Origin: JACVRW01 sp963850205
Lineage (GTDB): Bacteria > Actinomycetota > Thermoleophilia > Solirubrobacterales > Thermoleophilaceae
Reading direction: 5' to 3'
Assembly (NCBI GenBank): GCA_963850205.1
Contig: CAWKKJ010000012.1
Span: 124,001-188,000 of the forward strand
Length of the DNA: 64,000 nt
The position numbers and the translations under genes are program-made. Every line of letters begins with the position of its first letter. Within the stretch, counting starts at the first letter, position 1. This document shows, piece by piece, positions 8,530 to 17,214 of this stretch. The notes beneath the pieces were generated by a model that did no database searches, had not been told where the DNA came from, and saw only the letters and a list, made by a program, of their open reading frames with translations.

Positions 8530-9788
8530 GCCCAATCACCACGCAGGTCACGGCCTGGCGGCTCGCGGTCGTCATCGCGGTGCTGATCGCGGTGGCAGGG
8601 ATATCGACCTCGGTGCAGGCGAGGACCGCGGCGGACCCCAGGGCCGGTGTGGCGGGGACCGATCCCGACCCAGTACTCACTGGGCTTGCGGCGTCGGTGC
8701 TCACGCGCCCGAGCGCCGTGCGGGGCAGCGACGGACGCCTCCACATCGCGTATGAGCTTGTGCTGACGGGCGCGACGCGGTACGCGGTCGACGTCGAGCA
8801 GCTCGAGGTTCGCGATGCCAGGACCCACCGGGTACTGCTCTCGCTTGCTGGTGATGCCCTGTCCTCGAGGATGAATCCGGTCGGCGGCGCTCCCAGGGGA
8901 GTGACCCCACCCCCTACAACCCTGCTCGGCGCATCCGGGTCGGCGGTCATCTGGCTCGACGTCCTGGTGCGACGGAAGGCGGGCCTGCCCCGCGTCTTGG
9001 AGCATCGCATCGTGAGCTCCACCCGCCCCCCAGCGGGCGAAGAGCCAATCCGGTTTACGAGCTTGATCGGTCGCGTCCCGCTGCGCTCCCGACCGCCATT
9101 GAAGCTGGGTCCGCCCGTGCGCAGCGGCATATGGGGGGCGGGCGAGGGCTGCTGCGACAACGACACACATCATCGTCGGGGCCTGCTCGTCGTGGACGGC
9201 AACCAGGTCGTCCCGCAACGCTTCGCCATCGATTGGATGAGGCTCGATGAGCAACATCGGGCGTGGGTCGGAGACCCGACCCGTTTGTCCAGCTACCTGA
9301 GCTACGGCCAGCCCTTGATCGCCGCCGCCAGTGGAAGGGTGGTAGAGGCACGCGACGGCTTCGAAAATCACACGCCGCCGGAAAACCCCACACCGCCGCC
9401 GTTCGTCGACCTCCCCGGCAATCGCGTCACGCTGCGCGTCGGGCCGGGGCTCTACCTCCTCTATGCACACATGAAGCGGGGCTCCGTCCGAGTCCGCGTC
9501 GGACAGCGCGTTCGCCGTGGCCAGATGTTGGGACAGCTCGGTAACAGCGGCAACTCGGCCACACCACACCTCCATCTCCAGGTCCAGACCAGGCCCAGTT
9601 TCGCCAGCGACGGCCTGCCGTTCGTCTTCGGACGCTTCCGGTTCCTGGGCCAGCTCACGAGCCCGGACCTCTCCGACGAGATCCTGGGCCTGCGGCCCAA
9701 CGGACAGCTGCCCTTCGCCCCGGCGAGTGATCCGGGGACACGCCGCCACCAGATGCCGCTTGATCGCAGTGTCGTGCGATTTCCTTGA
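8520..9788 (+). CDS. Membrane-anchored or secreted M23 (LytM-type) peptidase
   Basis: 422 residues, predicted to act outside the membrane on peptidoglycan or other peptide cross-links. The start chosen is GTG 8520, 10 nt inside the end of the upstream gene and 7 nt after GGAG. A hydrophobic segment at residues 13-30 is a signal or anchor. Residues 45-210 form an N-terminal domain of unknown type. The C-terminal M23 domain shows D238 (RFAID), H317 (YAH) and the HxH pair H350/H352 (PHLHLQ). The usual first zinc-ligand His, four residues before the Asp, is Arg here, as in a QRFAID-type subgroup, so activity is likely but not certain. It is coupled with the secreted 695-residue protein. Confidence 0.8.
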   Translation: MAVGPITTQVTAWRLAVVIAVLIAVAGISTSVQARTAADPRAGVAGTDPDPVLTGLAASVLTRPSAVRGSDGRLHIAYELVLTGATRYAVDVEQLEVRDARTHRVLLSLAGDALSSRMNPVGGAPRGVTPPPTTLLGASGSAVIWLDVLVRRKAGLPRVLEHRIVSSTRPPAGEEPIRFTSLIGRVPLRSRPPLKLGPPVRSGIWGAGEGCCDNDTHHRRGLLVVDGNQVVPQRFAIDWMRLDEQHRAWVGDPTRLSSYLSYGQPLIAAASGRVVEARDGFENHTPPENPTPPPFVDLPGNRVTLRVGPGLYLLYAHMKRGSVRVRVGQRVRRGQMLGQLGNSGNSATPHLHLQVQTRPSFASDGLPFVFGRFRFLGQLTSPDLSDEILGLRPNGQLPFAPASDPGTRRHQMPLDRSVVRFP

Positions 9789-9861
9789 CCTGAGGCCCGG
9801 GTCGGCTGAGCGGAGCGGCGGCCCGGATCCGTAGGCTCGACGAGCTCCGCGTCCAGCCCGA

Positions 9862-9881
9862 ATCACCCAGGATCCTGGGAT
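9862..9881 (+). promoter_or_regulatory. CCCAG-CTGGG palindrome, copy 1
   Basis: The perfect 14-bp palindrome CCCAGGATCCTGGG lies at 9866-9879 within the shared frame ATYACCCAG-N4-CTGGGAT. It is 75 bp upstream of the reductase at 9957. The same motif recurs at 13029 and 14945, near the LuxR gene that may bind it. Confidence 0.6.
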
Positions 9882-9956
9882 GGTCATGCGGCTTGTCGGG
9901 GTGCAGGGTCTGGGCTGAATCCGAGCAGGCCCCCGCAGACCGAAGGAGCAGCAGCC

Positions 9957-10589
9957 ATGTCACTCGTCCGCGTCCACAACTTCTCCATCTCGCTCGACGG
10001 CTTCGGCGCCGGTGAGGGTCAGACCCGCGACGCCCATTTCGGTCACGCCGGGGACAGGCTGCACGAGTGGATGTTCGCCACCCGGTGGTGGCAGCCCGGC
10101 GGCAGCGGCGGCGTCGACGACGCCTTCGTCCAGCAGCACGATCCGGGGATCGGTGCCGAGATCATGGGGGCCGGGAAGTTCGGCCACCCCGGATGGCACG
10201 AGGACCCGGAGTGGAAGGGGGCGTGGGGTCCCAACCCGCCGTTCCACACACCGGTCTTCGTCCTCACCCATCACACGCGCCCGTCGATCGAGATGGAGGG
10301 GGGCACGACGTTCCACTTCCTCGACGCGTCGCCTGCCGAGGCGCTCGAGACCGCCCGCGAGGCCGCGGACGGCAAGGACGTGCGCATCGGCGGAGGTCCC
10401 ACCATGGTCCGCGACTTCCTTGCTGCCGGGCTCGTCGACCACATGCACACCGCGGTGGTCCCGATCCTGCTCGGCCGGGGCGTGCGGCTCTGGGACGGAC
10501 TGGAGGGCCTCGAGAAGGACTACGAGGTCGAGGCCACCTCCTCGCCCAGCGGAGTCACGCATGTGACGTTCACCCGCGCGGGTCTCTGA
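9957..10589 (+). CDS. Dihydrofolate reductase family protein (RibD C-terminal type)
   Basis: 210 residues of the RibD-C/DHFR-like fold, a family of NAD(P)H-dependent reductases. The N-terminus VRVHNFSISLDGF is the typical first strand and loop. GAGKFG in the middle and VRIGGGPTMVRDFLAAGLVDHMH near residues 140-165 form the cofactor-binding half, and VPILLGRGVRLWDGL is the usual C-terminal strand. AAGGAG lies 11 nt before the ATG. A CCCAG-CTGGG palindrome stands upstream, which suggests joint control with the LuxR gene at 13081. Most homologues have no defined substrate, and folate or riboflavin roles should not be assumed. Confidence 0.8.
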   Translation: MSLVRVHNFSISLDGFGAGEGQTRDAHFGHAGDRLHEWMFATRWWQPGGSGGVDDAFVQQHDPGIGAEIMGAGKFGHPGWHEDPEWKGAWGPNPPFHTPVFVLTHHTRPSIEMEGGTTFHFLDASPAEALETAREAADGKDVRIGGGPTMVRDFLAAGLVDHMHTAVVPILLGRGVRLWDGLEGLEKDYEVEATSSPSGVTHVTFTRAGL

Positions 10590-10598
10590 ACCGAGCGG

Positions 10599-10838
10599 TC
10601 ACCCCGGGCGTGGATCGAGCGGGGCCTGGATGGAGCGGACAACCAGGGCGCCGTCCCCCACAGCCGCCGCCACGCGCTTGGTGGAGCCTCTGCGGACGTC
10701 GCCGAAGCCGGCAGGCCCCCTGAGCTCGCGATGACGCAGGCTCCGGGCGAGGTCGCCGCCGGTCTTCTGGCTCAGGCTCGCCGCAAGTCGACCGGAGCGC
10801 GCGAGCCCGTCGAAGGTGTTGACGTCGCCCTCGCGGTT
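10599..10838 (-). pseudogene. Fragment of a GAF-LuxR regulator
   Basis: The minus strand encodes LARSLRHRELRGPAGFGD in an open stretch without its own start. The intact LuxR regulator at 13081 has DRSLRHRELKRPAGFED at the matching place, and the preceding residues (GDVNTFDGLARS versus PDFNKFSELARR) also match. Neither the N-terminus nor the C-terminal DNA-binding domain is present. This is the remnant of a paralogue, placed just downstream of the FAD monooxygenase. Confidence 0.6.
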
Positions 10839-10912
10839 AGCCGGCGGGCTGCAGGAGTACGGCAGGGGCGGCTGGTATGAGGAGCTCTTAGATCGATCCT
10901 GGAAGCTGATGG

Positions 10913-12413
10913 CTATGCCGGGGCGGGCGGTCCGAACCAGGTGGTGAGCGCGTCCCTGAGCCCCGGGTCGGTGTCGTCTGCGACCCACGCGACGTGTCCG
11001 TCGGGCCGGATGAGCACGGCGGTGGGAGCGGTGACCGCGCCAAGTACCGGGAGCTCCCAGGCACCGTTGTGTTCGGCGTCGATCGGTTGGACGCGGTCTG
11101 CCCATGGGGTGATGTCGAGGCGGTCGGGCTGGGCGAGGTTGAGCAGCACCGGTTTGGCGTGGTGCAGCAGCTCGAAGGCTCGGAGTGGGCCGTTGGTGGT
11201 GGTGAGGTCGAGGTCGGGCATGCGGCGTCCGAGTAGGGGGTGTCCGGGGCCGAGGTCGTAGTGGATGTCCAGGCCGGAGACCATGCCGGCGATGTGGGTG
11301 CGGGGTTCGTCCATGGCCAGCAGTTGGGTGACGATGTGCGCCCAGGGCTTTGATGCGGTCGTCTGGGCGGCGGAGCGCGACTTGGGCCATGGTGATGCGC
11401 AGCACGCGGGCGGCGACGGGGTGGCGCTCGGCGTGGTAGGTGTCGAGCAGGCTGTCCGGCGTTGTTCCACGGACGACCTGGGCCAGTTTCCAGCCGAGGT
11501 TGACGGCGTCTTGGACGCCGGTGTTGAGGCCTTGTCCGCCGTCCGGGGCATGGACATGTGCGGCGTCGCCGGCCAGCAGCACCCGGCGGTCGCGGTAGGC
11601 GGTGGCCTGGCGGGTCATGTCGGTGAACCTGGAGATCGAGGAGGGGCTGTGGACGCCGTAGTCGGTGCCGTAGACGGCGATTAACCCCTCCTTGAGGGCC
11701 TCCAGGGTGGGTTCGCCGGCGGATCCGACGTGCTCCTCGGTCAACATGACCCCCACCGTCCCGCCCTCCTTGTAGACCACCTCCCCGTCGCGGATCTCGT
11801 AGTCCAACTTGCCCAGGGCGTGGGTGCCGCGGTGGTCGGTGTGGATGCCCAGCTGCGGCTCTTGGGCCATCTCGACCTCGGCGATCAGGCTGCTGGTGGT
11901 CGCATCCCAGCCGGCGAACTCGATGCCGGCCTGCTTGCGGACCAGGCTGCGGGCCCCGTCGCAGCCGACCAGGTAACTGGCCCGCAACCACCGGCCGTCG
12001 GACACCTGGACGTCGACGCCGGTGTCGTCCTGCGCGAAGCCGGTCACCTCGAGCTCGCGGTAAATCGGCACCCCCAGCTCGGCCACCCAACCGGCCAGGA
12101 TCCGCTCGATCTGGCTCTGCCACAGCGCCAGCACGTAGTTGTGCCGGGACGGGAAGTCACTGATGTCCAAGCGGCTGCCGGCGAAACCCATCACCTGGGC
12201 CTGCTGTCCCTCCGACACAAACCGATCGGCGATCCCGCGCTGATCGAAAACCTCGATCGTGCGCGAGTACAAACCACCCGCACGCCGGCTCTCCAGCTCC
12301 TGGCTCGCACGCCGCTCCACAATCCCAACATCCACACCCGCCAACGCCAACTCACCCGCCAACATCAACCCCGCCGGACCACCCCCAGCAACCACCACCG
12401 CATGCTCTGTCAT
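10913..12413 (-). pseudogene. FAD-dependent aromatic-type monooxygenase, one frameshift
   Basis: This would encode about 500 residues of the PheA/TfdB (FAD_binding_3) group: flavin monooxygenases that hydroxylate aromatic or polyketide-like substrates using NAD(P)H. The N-terminus VVVAGGGPAGLMLAGELA is the FAD Rossmann motif, and LLAGDAAHVHAPDGGQGLNTG is the second FAD motif. After ALRRPDDRIKAL the reading frame changes. The C-terminal thioredoxin-like domain (LLAMDEPRTH, YDLGPGHPLLGRRMPD, ending GPPAPA) continues in the neighbouring frame to the stop at 10913. Removing one base from the GGG run at about 11341-11343 restores a single frame. This could be a true mutation or a sequencing error. 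Everything else looks intact. Confidence 0.75.
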
Positions 12414-12611
12414 GTCGTTTCTCCTTTTCCGTCAGGTCACAGGGCCGGGTTGCGCCGTCGGCTCGTCTGTCTCGCCTTTCCCGGTTTGAATACAGAGAGG
12501 GCGGTCGCGGTGCCGAGCGCGAGCAGGTCCCAGACCGCTCCGGCCAGGATCCTTCCCAGTCGGTCGGTTGGATGCGCTGACTCATGCCGGCGACACTGAG
12601 TCGATCGGCGG

Positions 12612-12989
12612 TCATGTCGGGCTCAGCGTGTTCTCGAGCACGATCCGCCAGCTCCCGTCCGCCTGGCGGCGAGAGACGAGCGTCTCCCGTCCGGTGAGCT
12701 CGATCACCTGCCCGTTGGGCTCCGAGGCGGTGAGCGCCCAACGCGCATGTGTCAGGGCGAGCCCGTTGCCTTCGAGCTTGCCGATTACCTCGTTCTCGAT
12801 CCTCGGGCAGAGGGCGAAGACAGGCTCCAGGGCCGCACGCAGCTCAGCCGCACCGCTGACCACCCGACCGTCGGTAGGGACAGTCGTGCGCGCGTCGGGC
12901 TCGTGAAGATCGATGAAGGCATCGAGGTCGCCCGCGTTCATCGCTGCCGCGAGCAGTGCGTAGATCTCCTCTGGCGCAGTTGCCGGCAT
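12612..12989 (-). CDS. SnoaL/NTF2-like protein
   Basis: 125 residues with the cone-shaped NTF2-like fold typical of SnoaL and DUF4440 proteins. The first helix (PEEIYALLAAAMNAGDLDAFIDLHEPDARTT, split over two turns) and the closing strands (RRQADGSWRIVLENTLSPT) are characteristic. These proteins bind or isomerise small molecules, but the sequence gives no substrate. The gene is divergent from the LuxR gene at 13081. In the 91 bp between them lies a CCCAG-CTGGG palindrome, whose orientation relative to this gene matches that seen at the other two targets. Confidence 0.75.
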   Translation of the reverse strand: MPATAPEEIYALLAAAMNAGDLDAFIDLHEPDARTTVPTDGRVVSGAAELRAALEPVFALCPRIENEVIGKLEGNGLALTHARWALTASEPNGQVIELTGRETLVSRRQADGSWRIVLENTLSPT

Positions 12990-13028
12990 CGGTGCCGCTC
13001 ACGGTGTCGCACCCCGACCCCGACGGCC

Positions 13029-13048
13029 ATCCCAGATTTCTGGGTGAT
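13029..13048 (-). promoter_or_regulatory. CCCAG-CTGGG palindrome, copy 2
   Basis: The core CCCAGATTTCTGGG lies at 13031-13044, between the divergent NTF2-like gene and the LuxR gene, 33 bp before the LuxR start. On the minus strand it reads ATCACCCAG-N4-CTGGGAT, the same as the other copies. Autoregulation of the LuxR gene is likely. Confidence 0.6.
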
Positions 13049-13080
13049 CGGGGGAGCGCCGGTTTGCCACACTCGGGTCA

Positions 13081-14205
13081 ATGGCCGCTGTTTCTCCACA
13101 GCGTCTGCGCGGCGACATCGTCAGGCTCAGCCATCGCGGCTTGGGCGTACGCGAGTTCTCACTCGCCGCCGCGCGCGCATTGCGCCGCGGCCTGCCTCAC
13201 GACGGCGTCTGCGTGCTGACGATGGACCCGGCGACGGTCCTGCCGACCGGGGAGGTAGTGGAGAACGGCCTTCCGCCCGCAGCGGCCCAGCGCCTGACCG
13301 AGATAGAGGTCGGCGAACCGGACTTCAACAAGTTCAGCGAGCTGGCGCGCCGCGACCAGCCCGCGGCGAGCCTCAGCGAGGCGACCGATCGGGCGCTCGA
13401 CAGGAGCCTGCGCCACCGCGAGCTCAAGCGACCCGCCGGGTTCGAGGACGAGCTGCGCGGCGCGCTCGTGGACGACTCGGGGGTGTGGGGCGCCATCACG
13501 CTGCTACGCGAGGCGGGAAGCCCAAGCTTTGCTCCCGCGGACGCCCGCCTGCTGGCCTCGCTGTCTCCCTACCTGGCCGAGGGCATGCGGCGCGCGATCC
13601 TGCACACATCGCTCTCAGGTGCTGACGCGGACGACCCAGCAGTCGGTTTGATCGTGCTCACCGACGCCAACTCGATCGAGAGCGTGAACTCCGCCGGGCA
13701 GACGTGGCTCGACGAGCTCGGTGCCGACAATCGCCTGCCAGTCGTGATCCGTGCGGTCGCAGGCAGGGCCCGAACCACCTTCGCTGACGACCGCGGCGAC
13801 GACTCGATCGCCCGCGCCCTGGTTCGGGCACCGTCGGGCCGCTGGCTGCTGATACGCGGATCGATGCTCGGCGACGCCTCCGAGGCGCGCGCCGCGGTGA
13901 TCCTCGAACCGGCCCGCTCGCCCGAGCTGGCGCCGCTGATCGCCGACTCCTACGGGCTCACCGAGCGCGAGCGGCGGGTGACGCAGCTCGTCGCGCAGGG
14001 ACGGCTGACGCAGGAGATCGCCGACGAGCTCCACCTCTCGCCCTACACGGTCCAGGACCATCTCAAGTCGGTTTTCGAGAAGGTCGACGTCTCGAGCCGC
14101 GGCGAGCTGGTGGCGCGGCTGTTCTTCGAGCACTACGCGCCGCGGTTGACGAGCGATGCTGCGGTCCCGTCCGATGGCTCGTTCGAGTCGACGAGCGACC
14201 GGTAG
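13081..14205 (+). CDS. GAF-LuxR family transcriptional regulator
   Basis: 374 residues. The N-terminal part (about 20-180) fits a GAF-like sensory domain, a second PAS/GAF-like region (about 185-290) follows, and a LuxR-type helix-turn-helix closes the protein (about 300-360; GLTERERRVTQLVAQGRLTQEIA and LSPYTVQDHLKSVFEKVDV). No receiver domain is present, so the signal is probably a bound small molecule. Palindromes with the core CCCAG-N4-CTGGG lie in its own promoter region and upstream of genes on either side, which makes it the best candidate to bind them. The methyltransferase gene starts inside its 3' end, so the two form one transcript. Confidence 0.8.
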   Translation: MAAVSPQRLRGDIVRLSHRGLGVREFSLAAARALRRGLPHDGVCVLTMDPATVLPTGEVVENGLPPAAAQRLTEIEVGEPDFNKFSELARRDQPAASLSEATDRALDRSLRHRELKRPAGFEDELRGALVDDSGVWGAITLLREAGSPSFAPADARLLASLSPYLAEGMRRAILHTSLSGADADDPAVGLIVLTDANSIESVNSAGQTWLDELGADNRLPVVIRAVAGRARTTFADDRGDDSIARALVRAPSGRWLLIRGSMLGDASEARAAVILEPARSPELAPLIADSYGLTERERRVTQLVAQGRLTQEIADELHLSPYTVQDHLKSVFEKVDVSSRGELVARLFFEHYAPRLTSDAAVPSDGSFESTSDR

Positions 14206-14914
14206 CCCAGGCCCGGCCGCCGTCGCCAAGCACGTCCCGTGCGACTACGACAGCGATCCCGGTCGCTTTCGCGCGGCGCGAGCGATCCAGCGCCGACACG
14301 GGCTCGCTCCCGACGTCCACGAGCGGATCGCCGGCCGATTGGTGGTCGAGAGCCTCACCCCGGTTCTCGATGTGGGCTGTGGCGAGGGCGAGCTGGCGCG
14401 GCACCTGCCCGCCGGCGCGTGGATCGGGGTCGACAGCTCGCGGGAAATGCTCTCCCGGGCGCCACGGCCGAATGTCCTGGGCGACGCGACGTCGCTCCCC
14501 TTCCCGGACGGGTCGTTCGCCTCGGCAGCACTCCTCTACGTCCTCTATCACCTGCCCGACCCTCGCCGAGCGCTGGCCGAGGCCGAGCGGGTGCTGCGGC
14601 CCGGTGGGCTGGTTGCCGTCGCGGCTCCGAGTCGCGACGATTCGCCGGAGCTCGCCGACGCACTTCCTCGCCGGACGCTGACCTTCGACGCCGAGCTCGC
14701 CCCCGAGCTGCTCGCCGAGCGCTTCGATGCCGTGGAGGTCGAGCGATGGGACGCACCCCTGCTCGAGCTTCCCACCCGCGCTGATGTGTGCGAGTACCTG
14801 ATTGGCAAGGGCAGCGACCCCGGCGTTGCACGCGCCGCCGCCGAGGCCGCGGACACGCCGCTCTCGGTAACCAAGCGCGGCGCACTCGTATTTGCGCGCA
14901 AGCCGACCGCATGA
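14174..14914 (+). CDS. Class I SAM-dependent methyltransferase
   Basis: 246 residues when started at ATG 14174; an ATG at 14156 is an alternative. Motif I is VLDVGCGEGELARHLP, followed by WIGVDSSREML (motif II acidic residue), LGDATSLPFPDGSF (motif III) and LLYVLYHLPDPRRALAEAERVLRPGG, the Methyltransf_11 pattern. The N-terminal helix CDYDSDPGRFRAARAIQRRHGL resembles enzymes that act on small metabolites. The gene overlaps the LuxR gene by 32 nt and is probably cotranscribed with it. The C-terminus (SVTKRGALVFARKP) is complete. The substrate is unknown. Confidence 0.8.
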   Translation: MARSSRRATGSPGPAAVAKHVPCDYDSDPGRFRAARAIQRRHGLAPDVHERIAGRLVVESLTPVLDVGCGEGELARHLPAGAWIGVDSSREMLSRAPRPNVLGDATSLPFPDGSFASAALLYVLYHLPDPRRALAEAERVLRPGGLVAVAAPSRDDSPELADALPRRTLTFDAELAPELLAERFDAVEVERWDAPLLELPTRADVCEYLIGKGSDPGVARAAAEAADTPLSVTKRGALVFARKPTA

Positions 14915-14944
14915 TGATCCGCAGGCGGTCACGGGGGCCGAGCG

Positions 14945-14964
14945 ATTACCCAGAATCCTGGGAT
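14945..14964 (+). promoter_or_regulatory. CCCAG-CTGGG palindrome, copy 3
   Basis: CCCAGAATCCTGGG lies at 14949-14962, in the same orientation as copy 1, 56 bp upstream of the TTG start of the FAD-linked oxidase. The gap between this box and its gene is similar to that at 9862 (75 bp). Confidence 0.6.
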
Positions 14965-15020
14965 GGACGCCACCGGGCCGGCGGCTCACGCTACGAAGCA
15001 CCCCGAGAAGGAGCCCGGAG

Positions 15021-16436
15021 TTGCATATTCCAAGCGCCATGCGCGACGGCACCGACCTCAAGGCGTCCAACGTCGGATCCATCGCCGCCGGCGGACGGCA
15101 ACCCTCTGCATTGGATGGTGAATTGCGGGGCGATAACGCGGCGCGCGCCGCGGCCGCGGACGACTTCGGGCATCTCGTCCACCGCGAGCCGATGGGCGTC
15201 CTGCTCCCGGGGTCGGCTGAGGACGTCGTCAAGACCGTCCGCTGGTCGCGGATGGTGGGCGGCAAGGTCGCCCCGCAGGGGCAGAGCCACTCGGTGTGGG
15301 GTCGCTCCCAGGTCGGCGATGCCGGCGTCGTGGTCGACATGTCCACGCTGCGTTCCGTCCAGGGCGTGCGCGGCGACCGCGTGGTCGTCGAAGCCGGCGC
15401 CAAGTGGAGCGAGGTGTTGGCCGCGACACTGCCGCGGGGCAAGACGCCGCCGGTCCTCTGCGACTACCTGGAGCTGTCGGTGGGCGGCACGCTGATCGTC
15501 GGTGGGGTGGGGTGCACGACGTCGCGCTACGGCGTGCAGAGCGACAACGTGATCTCGATGGACGTCGTTACCGGCGAGGGCCGCAAGCTCACGTGCTCGG
15601 CGCGGCGCAACTCGGAGCTGTTCAATGCAGTGCGCGCCGGTCTCGGTCAGGTCGGCGTGATCACCAGGGCGACGCTCAAGCTCGTCCCGGCGCCGCAGCA
15701 GGTGCGTCGGTTCCTGCTCTTCTACTCGAGCCTCGGGGGGATGCTCCGCGACGCGCGGCTGCTGGCCGATGACGACCGGTTCGACGCCGTGCAGGGCGCG
15801 ATCCTGGGGGCCCCCACGGGTGGTCTGGCGTTTCGGCTCGATGTCGCGAAGTTCTTCACAGGTACCGCGCCGGACGATGCCACACGGCTCGCCGGCCTGA
15901 CCGACGACCCGGCCCGGCGCCAGCCGGCCACCCTCGCCTACGCCGACTACGTGAACCGGCTCGCGATGCTGGAGTCCACGTTGCGGGCCAACGGCCAGTG
16001 GTTCTTCCCGCACCCGTGGCTCACCACGTTCGTCGGCGACTCGCGCGTCGAGGCGGTGGTGGACGACGAGCTGCGCCGGCTCCACCCGGCGACCGACCTG
16101 GGCCGGTTCGGCCAGATCGTGGTCTCGCCCATCCGCCGGTCGGCGATCTCCAGCCCGCTGTTGCAGCTGCCGTCGGACGACCTGTGCTTCGCTTTCAACC
16201 TCATGCGCGTCCCGGCCACCGCCGACATCGACAATGCGCGCCGGCTCGTCGATGCCAACAGGGCCACCTACGAGCGCGTCCGTAGCGCCGGGGGCACGCT
16301 CCACCCGGTCAGCGCCTTCGCGATGTCGCGCCAGGACTGGCGCCGCCACTTCGGCTCGAAGTTCAACCGGCTGGAGCAGGCAAAGCGGCGCTACGACCCG
16401 GGCGACGTGCTCACCCCGGGCTATGAGGTCTTCTGA
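15021..16436 (+). CDS. FAD-linked oxidase (BBE/cytokinin dehydrogenase-like)
   Basis: About 471 residues of the vanillyl-alcohol oxidase superfamily. The FAD-binding part has GVLLPGSAEDVVKTVRWSR, then PQGQSHSVWGRS (in a flavinylated enzyme the His of a GxGHS motif would carry the FAD), and LSVGGTLIVGGVGCTTSRYG, a very typical FAD-binding stretch. The C-terminal substrate domain ends in RYDPGDVLTPGYEVF. Start TTG 15021 was chosen because AAGGAG lies 7 nt upstream; ATG 15039 is the alternative. No export signal is visible. A CCCAG-CTGGG palindrome stands upstream, linking it to the LuxR gene. The substrate is unknown: the cytokinin similarity reflects the fold, not the chemistry. Confidence 0.75.
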   Translation: MHIPSAMRDGTDLKASNVGSIAAGGRQPSALDGELRGDNAARAAAADDFGHLVHREPMGVLLPGSAEDVVKTVRWSRMVGGKVAPQGQSHSVWGRSQVGDAGVVVDMSTLRSVQGVRGDRVVVEAGAKWSEVLAATLPRGKTPPVLCDYLELSVGGTLIVGGVGCTTSRYGVQSDNVISMDVVTGEGRKLTCSARRNSELFNAVRAGLGQVGVITRATLKLVPAPQQVRRFLLFYSSLGGMLRDARLLADDDRFDAVQGAILGAPTGGLAFRLDVAKFFTGTAPDDATRLAGLTDDPARRQPATLAYADYVNRLAMLESTLRANGQWFFPHPWLTTFVGDSRVEAVVDDELRRLHPATDLGRFGQIVVSPIRRSAISSPLLQLPSDDLCFAFNLMRVPATADIDNARRLVDANRATYERVRSAGGTLHPVSAFAMSRQDWRRHFGSKFNRLEQAKRRYDPGDVLTPGYEVF

Positions 16437-16480
16437 CCGATCACCCACCCGAGCACGCGCGCGATGCAGGGGGGTCCCGC

Positions 16481-17180
16481 GTGGTTGATGGGTCGTCTCC
16501 GGGCACGCGGGTCACCTCGACCTTTGTGTTTGCGGACATCGCCGGCTTCACCGCCCTGACCGAAGCGCACGGGGACGAGCAGGCCGCCGAGTTGGTTGCC
16601 GACTTCGCTCAAGCGGTCAGAGCAGACCTGCCGGCTCAGCGGCGCCTACGTAAAGACCATCGGCGACGCTCTGATGCTGACGATCGACGATCCGGCCGAG
16701 GCGATTGGGTTCGCGTTGCGCATCACCCATGAGGTCATGCGAGGGCACGGGGCGCCCGCGGTCCGGGTGGGGATGCACTATGGCTCGGCGGTGGTCAGGG
16801 GCGACGACTACTTCGGGGCGGCCGTCAACCTCGCCGCCCGGGTGGCCGGCCTGGCGACCGGGGGTGAGGTGCTGGTGACCGGCGAGACCGCGGGAGTCGC
16901 CCCTCGCATCAACGGGGTCCTCTATGAGACCCGAGGCCGGCACGAGCTCCGCAACGTGGCTGAACCGGTTGAGCTGTTCGCCGTCCTGCCCGAGGGCGAG
17001 CACGCGGGAGCCGAGCTGGCCACCGACCCGGTGTGCCGGATGGCGGTTGACACGCAACGCGCCGCGGGGAGGCTGCTGTTCGAGGGCACCGCCTACTTCT
17101 TCTGCAGCTTGTATTGCGCCGGCCAGTTCGCCGGCCGACCGGAAGCGTTCATCCGGAACTCGGCGGACAACGCGCAGTGA
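16481..17180 (+). pseudogene. Class III adenylate/guanylate cyclase with YHS domain, frameshifted
   Basis: The first frame (from GTG 16481) encodes the start of a class III cyclase, with FVFADIAGFTALTEAHGDEQAA holding the first metal-binding Asp. The second frame, to 17180, continues with VKTIGDALM (substrate Lys and second Asp) and DYFGAAVNLAARV (Asp, Asn and Arg of the catalytic pair). All key catalytic residues are therefore present across the break. The frame changes between about 16615 and 16645 and needs one base. After the cyclase comes a YHS domain (DPVCRMAVD, then FCSLYCAGQF), a small metal-binding module seen in copper and redox proteins. The combination is uncommon. Either a recent mutation or a sequencing error separates the halves. 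Confidence 0.7.
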
Positions 17181-17214
17181 TACATCGTCTCCTCGCGCGT
17201 TGGTCGCCGGGGTG

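Noticed and set aside
12414..12611. A fourth CCCAG-type palindrome before the FAD monooxygenase
   Set aside because: CCAGGATCCTTCCCAG near 12548 looks similar at first, but the arms do not pair and the spacing differs.
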